Positions 31,805 to 39,033 of a DNA stretch of 64,000 nt are shown piece after piece (within the stretch, counting starts at the first letter, position 1; each line of letters begins with the position of its first letter). Under the pieces are notes generated by a model. The model saw only the letters and a program-made list of their open reading frames with translations. It did no database searches and was not told the DNA's origin. The stretch is from Paratractidigestivibacter faecalis (GTDB taxonomy: Bacteria > Actinomycetota > Coriobacteriia > Coriobacteriales > Atopobiaceae): positions 1,142,742 to 1,206,741 of the forward strand of contig NZ_QSNG01000001.1 of assembly GCF_003416765.1 (NCBI RefSeq), read 5' to 3'. The position numbers and the translations under genes were made by a program.

Positions 31805-33289
31805 ATGGCAGACAAGCCCGTGCGCGTTCGCTTTGCGCCGTCCCCCACCGGCAAGCTGCACGTCGGCGGCGCCCGCACCGCCATCTACAACTGGGCCTTT
31901 GCCCGCGCCAACGGCGGCACGTTCATCCTGCGCATCGATGACACCGACCCCACCCGCTCCACCGACGAGAACACCCAGATCATCCTGCGAGCCATGCGCT
32001 GGCTGGGCCTTGACTGGGACGAGGGTCCCGAGGTCGGCGGTGACTTTGGCCCCTACGCCCAGACCGAGCGTCTCGACCTCTACAAGCATGCCGCCCAGCG
32101 CCTCTGGGACGAGGGCAAGGCCTACCCCTGCTTCTGCACGCCCGAGAAGCTCGCGGCCGACCGCGCCGCCGCCCAGGAGCGCAAGGACCCCTTCCAGGGC
32201 TACCAGCGCACCTGCCGCGACATGGATCCCGCAGAGGCCCAGCGCCGCATCGACGCCGGCGAGCCCTACGTCCTGCGCATCAAGGTGCCCCTCGACCGCG
32301 GCGACGTCATCGTCCACGACGCCGTCCACGGCGACGTGACCTTCAACGCCAAGGAGCTCGACGACTTCGTGATCTTCCGCTCCGACGGCACCCCCACCTA
32401 CAACTTCGCCACCGTGGTGGACGACGCCATGATGGGCATCACCCACGTCATCCGCGGCGACGACCACCTCTCCAACACCCCGCGCCAGGTCATGGTCTAC
32501 GAGGCCCTGGGCGCCCCCGTGCCCGAGTTCGCCCACATCTCCATGATCCTGGGCGCCGACGGCAAGAAGCTCTCCAAGCGCCACGGCGCCACCAACGTGG
32601 AGGAGTACCGCGACGCCGGCTACCTGTCCGACGCCTTCGTCAACTACCTGGCGCTTCTGGGATGGTCGCTCGACGGCGAGACCACCATCGTCCCACGCGA
32701 CGTCCTGGCCTCCAAGTTCAGCCTGGACCACGTCTCCAAGAACCCGGCCACCTTCGACCCCAAGAAGCTCGACTGGATCCAGGCCGAGTACATCCGCTCC
32801 ATGACCGACGCGGACTTCGCCGACCAGATCATGGTGCCCGAGCTCCACGAGGCCGGCCTCATCGAGGGCGGCGTCGAGTACGACGAGACCTGGGTCGACG
32901 CCCTGGCCGCCATCGTGAAGCCGCGCACCAAGTTCCCCGCCGACGTGGTGAGCGTGGCCACCCCGGTCTTTGCCTGCGCCGAGACCCTGGAGTACGACGA
33001 GAAGTCCGTTGCCAAGGGCCTTGCCAAGGAGGGCATGGGCGCCATCCTGGACGTCGCCCGCGAGGCACTTCTCGCCGTGCCGGCCGACGCCTGGACGCCC
33101 GAGGCCATCGACGGCGCGCTGGAGCCGCTGCCGGAGGCCCTGGACGCCAAGAAGCGCATCGTCTTCCAGGCCGTTCGCGTGGCCGAGTGCGGCAACATGG
33201 TCTCCCCTCCCCTGGGCGAGACCATGGCCCTCATCGGCCGCGATGACTGCCTGGCGCGCCTCGACCGCGCCCGCGCGATGGCCCTGTAG
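31805..33289 (+). CDS. gltX: Glutamyl-tRNA synthetase
   Basis: A 494-residue class I synthetase charging tRNA-Glu. The HIGH-type motif PSPTGKLHVGGAR is at about 12-24, DDTDPTRS follows, and the KMSKS-type KKLSKRHGA is near residue 260; the C-terminal alpha-helical anticodon-binding domain is complete. ATG 31805 has AGGAGGAG in front and removes a 14-residue unrelated leader. Whether it is discriminating cannot be told; no gatCAB is in the window. The GATA-type palindrome at 33302 follows the stop by 12 bases. Confidence 0.95.
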   Translation: MADKPVRVRFAPSPTGKLHVGGARTAIYNWAFARANGGTFILRIDDTDPTRSTDENTQIILRAMRWLGLDWDEGPEVGGDFGPYAQTERLDLYKHAAQRLWDEGKAYPCFCTPEKLAADRAAAQERKDPFQGYQRTCRDMDPAEAQRRIDAGEPYVLRIKVPLDRGDVIVHDAVHGDVTFNAKELDDFVIFRSDGTPTYNFATVVDDAMMGITHVIRGDDHLSNTPRQVMVYEALGAPVPEFAHISMILGADGKKLSKRHGATNVEEYRDAGYLSDAFVNYLALLGWSLDGETTIVPRDVLASKFSLDHVSKNPATFDPKKLDWIQAEYIRSMTDADFADQIMVPELHEAGLIEGGVEYDETWVDALAAIVKPRTKFPADVVSVATPVFACAETLEYDEKSVAKGLAKEGMGAILDVAREALLAVPADAWTPEAIDGALEPLPEALDAKKRIVFQAVRVAECGNMVSPPLGETMALIGRDDCLARLDRARAMAL

Positions 33290-33301
33290 CACTCAACAGC
33301 C

Positions 33302-33336
33302 AAATGATACGAAGGGACTGTCCCTTCGTATCATTT
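33302..33336 (+). terminator. gltX terminator, variant copy of the GGGACWGTCCC palindrome
   Basis: Seventeen-base arms (AAATGATACGAAGGGAC and complement) around a single T, ending in TTTTTT on the plus strand. The core GGGACTGTCCC is shared with 11139 and 40402, but the outer arms differ and pair with each other. The cupin RBS follows directly, so some read-through or a nearby promoter must supply the cupin. Confidence 0.85.
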
Positions 33337-33350
33337 TTTAGGAGGTAACG

Positions 33351-33692
33351 ATGGTCTTTGACTTTGGTTCCGAGGAGTTCGTGGGCATCCCCAACTTCAA
33401 GGGCGGCGAGGGTCACTTCGACGCCAAGATGCACGACGACGGCAGGTGCAAGGTCATCCGAGGCCGCATCGAGCCGGGCAGCACCAGCGGCTACCACCTC
33501 CATGAGGCAAACTGCGAGGTCATCTACGTGATCTCCGGCCGCGCCTGGTTTGACTACGACGGCGAGCGCGAGTACGCCGAGGCCGGCCAGGCCCACTACT
33601 GCCCCATGGGCCACAGCCACGCCATGGGCAACGCCAGCCAGACCGAGCCACTCGAGGTCTTCTGCGTCGTGCCCGAGCACCGCGTGGCCTAG
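33351..33692 (+). CDS. Small single-domain cupin protein
   Basis: A 113-residue cupin: motif 1 G.YHLHEANCEVIYV.SG (about 44-62) with two His and a Glu, and motif 2 PMGHSHAMGN (about 84-93) with a His. A metal is likely. ATG with TAGGAGGT upstream. Such single cupins often act on small sugars, act as isomerases or dioxygenases, or sense ligands; nothing here picks one. It lies alone between two hairpins and shows no link to gltX other than position. Confidence 0.85.
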   Translation: MVFDFGSEEFVGIPNFKGGEGHFDAKMHDDGRCKVIRGRIEPGSTSGYHLHEANCEVIYVISGRAWFDYDGEREYAEAGQAHYCPMGHSHAMGNASQTEPLEVFCVVPEHRVA

Positions 33693-33723
33693 CGCCCGTC
33701 GAGAAGGCCGAGGCAACCTGTCA

Positions 33724-33810
33724 GCGAAAAAGGGCAAGGCCCCCGGTTCCCCAGCAAGTTACGCTTCGCAAAGAACTTGCTTGGGGAACGGGGGCCTTGC
33801 CCTTTTTCGC
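33724..33810. terminator. Long hairpin after the cupin gene, second with the 13-nt loop
   Basis: Arms of about 37 bases (GCGAAAAAGGGCAAGGC... and complement) with a one-base offset around CAAGTT/AACTTG and the loop ACGCTTCGCAAAG (33761-33773), identical to that at 31433. The A5 and T5 at the ends mean it can terminate on both strands. The GyrI-like gene converges on it from the other side. Confidence 0.85.
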
Positions 33811-33916
33811 CGCGAGGACGTGCTCGGCCTTCTCGACGGGCGCTCGGGCAAGACGAAGTGCGCGGGAAGCGACGGCTCCGGCTGGGGAGAAGAGAGTGCG
33901 GCGCTGCGCGCCGCGT

Positions 33917-34459
33917 TTAGTGCTGAGGGGTGGGCTCGACCAGAAACATGAGCTCCAGGACCATCTTGGTGGCGCGGCGGAAGCGACGGCGGCGGTAGTG
34001 GTAGAGCTCGACGTCGCGGAAGCCCAGCTCGCAGCTGGGACGATAGCCGCTCGTGGGAAGCCAGTCCTCGTAGAAGCGCTTGCGGGCGGTCGCTATGCGC
34101 AGCGGCAGGGTGACCTGCGTGCCCACAGGGACCGGCACCACGGCTGCGAGGGCGCCCGCCGGTATGCGGACCGCCTCCAGGCCCTCGACGGCCGCCAGAG
34201 CCCGCCTCACGGGCTCCTCGCCGGGCTCCACCTCGTCGCCGGTGAAGTAGCGGAAGCGCCCGTCCTCGCCAGGCTCGTCGCAGATGACGGCCGTGACCAC
34301 GGGCATGACGCGGCAGGGCACGTCCTCCTTCACCTCGGCCAGGCGCTGGGCCAGCACCGGGGCGTCGGAGAACATGTCCTTCTCGCTGGTCATGACGGAG
34401 CGGCCCACGAAGGCTCGGGGCAGGGCGAGCGAGGCGACCTCGATCTTGGCGTCTGCCAT
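33917..34459 (-). CDS. GyrI-like small-molecule binding domain protein
   Basis: A 180-residue protein of the GyrI-like/SOUL superfamily. It reads MADAKIEVASLALPRAFVGR at the start and ends with a F.DVELYHY...-type strand after YEDWLPTSGYRPSCEL, the typical SHS2-type effector-binding repeat. Members bind hydrophobic ligands or inhibit gyrase; as a stand-alone domain without HTH it is likely a binding protein. It starts eight bases after the pcp stop. Link to pyroglutamyl peptide use is by operon only. Confidence 0.8.
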   Translation of the reverse strand: MADAKIEVASLALPRAFVGRSVMTSEKDMFSDAPVLAQRLAEVKEDVPCRVMPVVTAVICDEPGEDGRFRYFTGDEVEPGEEPVRRALAAVEGLEAVRIPAGALAAVVPVPVGTQVTLPLRIATARKRFYEDWLPTSGYRPSCELGFRDVELYHYRRRRFRRATKMVLELMFLVEPTPQH

Positions 34460-34467
34460 GCGCGCGC

Positions 34468-35118
34468 CTAGTGCTCGCAGCCGGCGGAAGCGGAGACGAT
34501 GTCCTCGCCCTCGTGCTCCACCATGGCGGCCACCATGGCCGTGAGGCCCTCGGTGATGCGCGCAAGGCTCATGGACGGGGTGCCCGCCTTGAGGTTTGCG
34601 GCCTGGGAGTCCAGGTAGGGCACGTGCACGAAGCCGCCTCGCACGCCGGGGTGACGGCGGTCGAGGGCGTAGAGCAGCTCGTAGAGGACCTCGTTGCAGC
34701 AGTAGGTGCCGGCGCTGTAGGACACGTTTGCGGGCACGCCCTTCTCCTTGCAGGCGTCCACCATGGCCTGGACGGGCAGGGTGGCAAAGTAGGCGTCCGG
34801 GCCATCCTCCTCGAGCTTGGTGGACAAGGGCTGGAAGCCCTCGTTGTCGGGGATGCGGAAGTTTGCGTAGTTGATGCCCACGAACTCCGGGGTGATCTCC
34901 GCGCGGCCGCCAGCCTGGCCCACGCACAGGACCATGTCGGGCTTCTCGGCGTCGATGGCGGCCTCCACGGCGGCGGGGCCCTTCTTGTACACCACGGGGA
35001 TCTCAACGGTGGCGATGTCTGCGCCCGCGATCTGCGCGGGCAGGCGGCGGACGGCCTCGTAGGCCGGGTTGACGGTCTCGCCGCCAAAGGGCATGAAGCC
35101 GGTGACCAGGATCTTCAT
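34468..35118 (-). CDS. pcp: Pyroglutamyl-peptidase I (family C15)
   Basis: A 216-residue cysteine peptidase that removes N-terminal pyroglutamate (5-oxoproline). The catalytic triad is seen: E78 (ITPEFVG), C141 (AGTYCCNEV) and H165 (GGFVHVPY). ATG 35118 has AGAGGAG upstream. The DUF979 and DUF969 genes lie about 140 bases upstream on the same strand; pcp adjacent to DUF969/DUF979 is recurrent in Firmicutes and Actinobacteria, suggesting these two membrane proteins import the peptide substrate or pyroglutamate. A TAGAAT hexamer lies at about 35193, so it may have its own promoter. Confidence 0.94.
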   Translation of the reverse strand: MKILVTGFMPFGGETVNPAYEAVRRLPAQIAGADIATVEIPVVYKKGPAAVEAAIDAEKPDMVLCVGQAGGRAEITPEFVGINYANFRIPDNEGFQPLSTKLEEDGPDAYFATLPVQAMVDACKEKGVPANVSYSAGTYCCNEVLYELLYALDRRHPGVRGGFVHVPYLDSQAANLKAGTPSMSLARITEGLTAMVAAMVEHEGEDIVSASAGCEH

Positions 35119-35257
35119 GGGTATGCTCCTCTCATAAGAACGGGGCGCCATCGCACACGGCGACGACGCCCCGCAACGCTTCTGCGTCCATTCTACCCCC
35201 GCACGCGCGCCGCAGACCCCGCAAGGCCCGTCTGGCGAGAAGTGCGCGGCGGTCGGC

Positions 35258-36217
35258 CTACAGGCCGAACAAGATCATGATGACAATCTGCACCACCAGC
35301 ATGAAGATGGCGATGGGGACCTGCTTCTTGATGACACCGTAGTTGTCCTTCATGTCCAGGATGGCAACCGGGACGATGTTGAAGTTGGCCGCCATGGGCG
35401 TCATGAGGGTGCCGCAGTAGCCGCAGGTGAGGGCCAGGCCGCCGATGATGGTGGGGTCGGCGCCCAGGGCCAGCACGAAGGGCGCGCCAATGCCCACGGT
35501 CATGACGGTGATGGCTGCGAAGGCGTTGCCCATGATCATGGTGAACAGGGCCATGCCCACGGCGTAGACGATGACGCCCACGATGGCGTTGCCGGACGGG
35601 ATGATGCCGGAGACCAGCTGGGAGATGACGTCGCCCACGCCGGCGGCGGTGAAGATGGCGCCCAGGCCGGCAAGAAGCGTCGGCAGCATGGAGAGCGGGC
35701 CAACCACGTCAAGCATGCGGCGGCAGTCGTCCAGGAAGATCTTGGGGCTGTTCTTGCGGTTGAAGGCAAGCAGCAGCACCGCGCCCACCAGGACGCCGAA
35801 GGTCATGCCCACCAGGGAGCTGATCTTGGTGAAGAGGGCGAAGAGCAGAGCGAAGAGGCCGATGCAGATGGCCGGCGCGAAGATCTTCATGCCGATGTGC
35901 TCGAAGTTGCCCTGCATCTCCTCGGTGGTGGGGGCGCCCTCCTTGCCCTTGTCGACCTGGCCCGCAATGGCCGGGATGACCATGACGAAGAGAAGGGCGC
36001 CGGTCCAGGCGGCCGGAATCCACTTGCCGAAGATGAACAGCACGCCCAGGACGATCCAGAAGACGGCCGAGCCGACGCGCTTCTCGTTGGTGGAGTCCTT
36101 GGCGTTGCGCACGCCGGTGTAGACGGAGACGAGGCCAATGAGGATGTACATGACCTCCAGGAGCTTGTTGGAGAGCGTCACGTCGGCGCTCGTGAAGAAC
36201 TGGATGAAGGCGTCCAT
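35258..36217 (-). CDS. DUF979 membrane protein
   Basis: A 319-residue polytopic membrane protein of the DUF979 family, with about eight hydrophobic helices and the conserved GLALTCGYCGTLMTPMAANFN segment near the C-terminus. DUF979 always occurs with DUF969 and often with pcp. It shares one base with the DUF969 stop (TAATG), so the two are coupled and probably form one permease. Substrate is inferred from context as a pyroglutamyl peptide or 5-oxoproline; no experiment supports it here. Confidence 0.88.
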   Translation of the reverse strand: MDAFIQFFTSADVTLSNKLLEVMYILIGLVSVYTGVRNAKDSTNEKRVGSAVFWIVLGVLFIFGKWIPAAWTGALLFVMVIPAIAGQVDKGKEGAPTTEEMQGNFEHIGMKIFAPAICIGLFALLFALFTKISSLVGMTFGVLVGAVLLLAFNRKNSPKIFLDDCRRMLDVVGPLSMLPTLLAGLGAIFTAAGVGDVISQLVSGIIPSGNAIVGVIVYAVGMALFTMIMGNAFAAITVMTVGIGAPFVLALGADPTIIGGLALTCGYCGTLMTPMAANFNIVPVAILDMKDNYGVIKKQVPIAIFMLVVQIVIMILFGL

Positions 36218-36924
36218 TACTTATCACCGTCCATCGAGAGCTGCTCGGAGTGGTAGCGCTTGGTGTCCTTGCGGTCCAGCACCTGGTAGTAGACGATGGC
36301 CGCGATGGTGGCGATGATGGCCGGCGCCACGGCGACGGAGGCCAGGCCGATGAGCTCCACGTGGTAGCCCAGGGGCTCCAGGGTGTTCTGGACGAGAAGC
36401 GCGCCCGCGCCGCCGACGAAGAGCATCTGGCCGAAGAACCAGGTGATGTTCTCCATGCCCGCGGCCATGCCCTTGATGTTCTCGAGCTGCTCGGAGGCGA
36501 TCTTCTTGCCGTCGGACTCAACGGCCGCCTGCGCCATGGGCATGACGACCGGGCGCACGAAGCCGGCGACGCCGCCGAACCCCACGTTGAACGCGGCAAA
36601 GACTACGCGGAACACGCCGTAGGCGGCCAGCACCATGCCGGCGGTGGCGCCCTTGAACTTGTTCATGAGCGCGGCGGCGGCCTGCTTGAGGCCGTTTCGC
36701 TCGAGCGTGCCCGTGATCACGAAGGTCATGATAAACACGCACATGCTGCGGTTGGAGACAAAGCTCGAGCCCATGGTCTCAAGGAACGAGACCGGGTCCA
36801 TGCCCGCCACCAGGGCGGTGGCCACGGCGGCCACCATGATTACGAGGATGGAGTCAAGCTTGCAGGCAAAGCCAACGACCACGATGACGATGCCGAGCAG
36901 CTTGAGGAGCTCCATGGGATCCAT
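36217..36924 (-). CDS. DUF969 membrane protein
   Basis: A 235-residue membrane protein of the DUF969 family, with about five helices, FAAFNVGFGGVAGFVRPVVM in the middle and a charged cytoplasmic tail. It is the first gene of DUF969-DUF979-pcp-GyrI. ATG 36924 has GGAGGAC in front; a second ATG lies three codons in. Upstream (36925-37060) is A+T-rich relative to surroundings and contains TGTAAT at about 36944-36949 on the minus strand as a possible -10. Confidence 0.86.
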   Translation of the reverse strand: MDPMELLKLLGIVIVVVGFACKLDSILVIMVAAVATALVAGMDPVSFLETMGSSFVSNRSMCVFIMTFVITGTLERNGLKQAAAALMNKFKGATAGMVLAAYGVFRVVFAAFNVGFGGVAGFVRPVVMPMAQAAVESDGKKIASEQLENIKGMAAGMENITWFFGQMLFVGGAGALLVQNTLEPLGYHVELIGLASVAVAPAIIATIAAIVYYQVLDRKDTKRYHSEQLSMDGDK

Positions 36925-37066
36925 AGGTCCTCCTCTGGTCGAAAATTACAGACCTATAGACCCTACACAAAATGTGGCTCCAAGTGCGGCGGCAAGGCGC
37001 AAATGGCCCGAATCCGGAGCCGCCTTGCACCTTTTGCCGCCCACGCGGCGCGCTTCTTGCCGGCGC

Positions 37067-37101
37067 AACAAAAAAGGCAGGCCGCCGTAGCAGCCTGCCT
37101 T
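37067..37101 (-). terminator. Terminator of the tRNA operon
   Basis: On the minus strand GGCAGGC...GCCTGCC around a 10-base loop is followed by TTTTTT. It lies directly after the last tRNA-Glu. Confidence 0.85.
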
Positions 37102-37109
37102 GCAATTCA

Positions 37110-37186
37110 TGGTAGCCCGTACCAGATTCGAACTGGTGATCTCCGCCTTGAGAGGGCGGCGTCCTAAACCGCTAGACGAACGGGCC
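37110..37186 (-). tRNA. tRNA-Glu (CTC)
   Basis: A 77-base cloverleaf with CCA encoded. Acceptor GGCCCGT pairs with ACGGGCT (with G1-U72), the anticodon loop is CTCTCAA giving CTC (codon GAG) on a CCGCC/GGCGG stem, and the TpsiC arm reads ACCAG-TTCGAAT-CTGGT. It is identical over the full length to the next tRNA 11 bases upstream. Confidence 0.95.
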
Positions 37187-37196
37187 ATATCGCATT

Positions 37197-37273
37197 TGGT
37201 AGCCCGTACCAGATTCGAACTGGTGATCTCCGCCTTGAGAGGGCGGCGTCCTAAACCGCTAGACGAACGGGCC
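37197..37273 (-). tRNA. tRNA-Glu (CTC), second identical copy
   Basis: Same 77-base sequence as at 37110-37186, including CCA; anticodon CTC. Tandem identical tRNA-Glu genes suggest a recent duplication or gene conversion, consistent with high GAG use in this genome. Confidence 0.95.
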
Positions 37274-37299
37274 ACATATGCGATTCTCAAAGTAGCAAA

Positions 37300-37373
37300 T
37301 GGCTGGGACTGAGAGAGTCGAACTCCCGTTGACGGAACCAGAATCCGCTGTCCTACCACTAGACGAAGTCCCA
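37300..37373 (-). tRNA. tRNA-Gln (CTG)
   Basis: A 74-base tRNA with CCA encoded. Acceptor TGGGACT/AGTCCCA with discriminator G; anticodon loop TTCTGGT gives CTG (codon CAG) on a CGGA/TCCG stem. First in the tRNA operon, 37 bases after the promoter. Confidence 0.93.
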
Positions 37374-37411
37374 ATTGCTTGCCACTTCTTTGCGCCTCTC
37401 AGCGAGAAATT

Positions 37412-37440
37412 ACTATACGGAAGACCCCTCAGGATTGCAA
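37412..37440 (-). promoter_or_regulatory. Sigma70 promoter of the tRNA operon
   Basis: TTGCAA (37435-37440) and TATAGT (37412-37417) on the minus strand with a 17-base spacer; the best promoter in the window. It drives tRNA-Gln and the two tRNA-Glu genes. Confidence 0.85.
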
Positions 37441-37469
37441 GCACTTTTCCCGAAATAATTTTGGGCAAG

Positions 37470-37511
37470 GCAAAAAAGAGGCGTTTGCGCAGGTAGGAAG
37501 GCGCTTCCTAC
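37470..37511 (-). terminator. Possible terminator of the CCA-adding enzyme gene
   Basis: An inverted repeat TAGGAAG/CTTCCTA spans the stop codon and is followed 20 bases later by CTCTTTTTT on the minus strand after a small GCG-CAAA-CGC hairpin. The stem is short, so the call is weak. Confidence 0.4.
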
Positions 37512-38914
37512 TCCCCCATCCTCAGCTCGGCGAGAAGCTCCTCTCGCCCATGGCCGAGCTCGCCGGCAAGGACGGCTGCCAGAAGCGCGTCCAGGACCAG
37601 GCCCACGCCGGGCCCGGGTTCAAGGCCGCGCTCGCGGATGACGTCACCGCCGCCGACGGGCAGCTCGCGCACCGTAAGCGGGCAGCCGGCGGCTACCTCG
37701 GCGCGCACGCGGGCGGCCATGGCGTCCAGCTCCACGGCGTAGCCGCGGCAGGCCGGGGCCTTGGCCAGGGCGTCGGCCCGCTTGAGGTCCACCAGCGCAA
37801 ACGCGAGGGCGCGGCCGCAGCCCGGGCAGGCGGCCTCCAGGAGCGACATCATCCTGCGGCAGGAGGCGGCCACGGGACGCACCGGCAGGTCGTGCAGGCG
37901 GATGAGCGCCTGGGCCTCCCGCGTCACGGACTTGGGCAGCGCCAGGCGGCCCATGACGCGACCCGCCACGCGCGCCCCCTCCTCCGGGTGCCCGAAGAAG
38001 TGGCCGCGGCCGGACGCGTCCAGGCTGAAGCAGGCGGGCTTCGCCACGTCGTGCAGGAGCGCCGCCCACCTCAGGGCCTGGCCCGGGCGTCCGCCGCAGG
38101 CGCACTCCACGCCCGCGCAGACCCGCGCCGTGTGCTCGGCCACGTCGTAGGCGTGGTAGGGGCTCCTCTGGTCGAAGCCCGCCATGGGGGCAAGCTCGGG
38201 CACTGCGGCGGCCATGACGGCAAACTCGTGGCGCAGCGCCCACGCCACGCGTCCAGAGGCCAGGATGCCATCCAGCTCGGCGCCCACGCGCTCGCGGGCA
38301 ATGCCGTCGAGCTCCCCCGCGCAGTCCACGAGGGCCTCCTGCGTGGCGAGCTCGATGGAGAAGCCCAGGCGGCAGGCAAACCTCACGGCGCGCAGCACCC
38401 GCAGCGCGTCCTCCTCGAAGCGCCGCCGGGGCTCGCCCACCGCGCGGATGACGCCCAGCGAGAGATCCCTCTCGCCGCCGAAGGGGTCAAGCAGGCCGCG
38501 GCGCGGGTGGTAGGCCATGGCGTTGACGGTGAAGTCACGGCGGGCCAGGTCTTGCCGGACGTCGGTCACAAAGCGGACCTCGTCCGGGTGGCGGCGGTCT
38601 GAGTAGGCGCCCTCCACGCGGTAGGTGGTGGTCTCCACCGGAAGCCCGTCCACCACGGCGGTCACGGTGCCGTGGGCCACGCCCGTCTGGTGCACCTCAA
38701 TGCCCGCCGCGCGCAGCACGCGCTCGGTCTCCTCCCAGGGAGAGGAGCAGGTCACGTCCACGTCGTGGCCGGGCCGGCCCATGAGAGCGTCGCGAACCCA
38801 GCCGCCCACGACCCAGGCCTCGTGGCCCGCGGCCTCCAGGGCGTCCACCACGCGCATGGCGTAGGACGGCACCTCGGGCATCTCTCGGTTGGGCTGCGCG
38901 GTCTCTACCTGCAC
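37508..38914 (-). CDS. cca: CCA-adding tRNA nucleotidyltransferase with HD domain
   Basis: A 468-residue class II nucleotidyltransferase. The head domain has WVVGGWVRDALMG, the catalytic HDVDVTCS, the ARRDFTVNAM motif and EEDALRVLRAVRFACRLGF; an HD phosphohydrolase segment follows (LLHDVAKP near 280). It repairs or adds 3'-CCA ends. Three CCA-encoding tRNAs lie next door, so here repair is the likely role. GTG at 38914 has AGGGGAG eight bases upstream; ATG 38881 is the alternative. The long frame extending to 39109 is not conserved. A 9-mer copy lies at 37529 near the C-terminus. Confidence 0.9.
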   Translation of the reverse strand: MQVETAQPNREMPEVPSYAMRVVDALEAAGHEAWVVGGWVRDALMGRPGHDVDVTCSSPWEETERVLRAAGIEVHQTGVAHGTVTAVVDGLPVETTTYRVEGAYSDRRHPDEVRFVTDVRQDLARRDFTVNAMAYHPRRGLLDPFGGERDLSLGVIRAVGEPRRRFEEDALRVLRAVRFACRLGFSIELATQEALVDCAGELDGIARERVGAELDGILASGRVAWALRHEFAVMAAAVPELAPMAGFDQRSPYHAYDVAEHTARVCAGVECACGGRPGQALRWAALLHDVAKPACFSLDASGRGHFFGHPEEGARVAGRVMGRLALPKSVTREAQALIRLHDLPVRPVAASCRRMMSLLEAACPGCGRALAFALVDLKRADALAKAPACRGYAVELDAMAARVRAEVAAGCPLTVRELPVGGGDVIRERGLEPGPGVGLVLDALLAAVLAGELGHGREELLAELRMGE

Positions 38915-38989
38915 GCTCTTCTCCCCTGCTGGCTCCTTCGGACGCGACGCGCCAAGTCTAGCACGCAGGGCACGGGCGGCCGGCGGTGC

Positions 38990-38995
38990 TATGCT
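38990..38995 (+). promoter_or_regulatory. -10 box upstream of pepC
   Basis: TATGCT, 38 bases before the pepC ATG, in the divergent gap with cca, which has a TAGACT box (38955-38960) on the other strand. Confidence 0.5.
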
Positions 38996-39033
38996 CAAGC
39001 CGTCAGCCAACCGCAAGAGAGCGAGGAGAATCA

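Noticed and set aside
33917-34927. A 336-residue open frame joining GyrI-like and pcp regions
   Set aside because: The first part is the wrong frame of pcp; only the part after ATG 34459 shows the GyrI-like domain.
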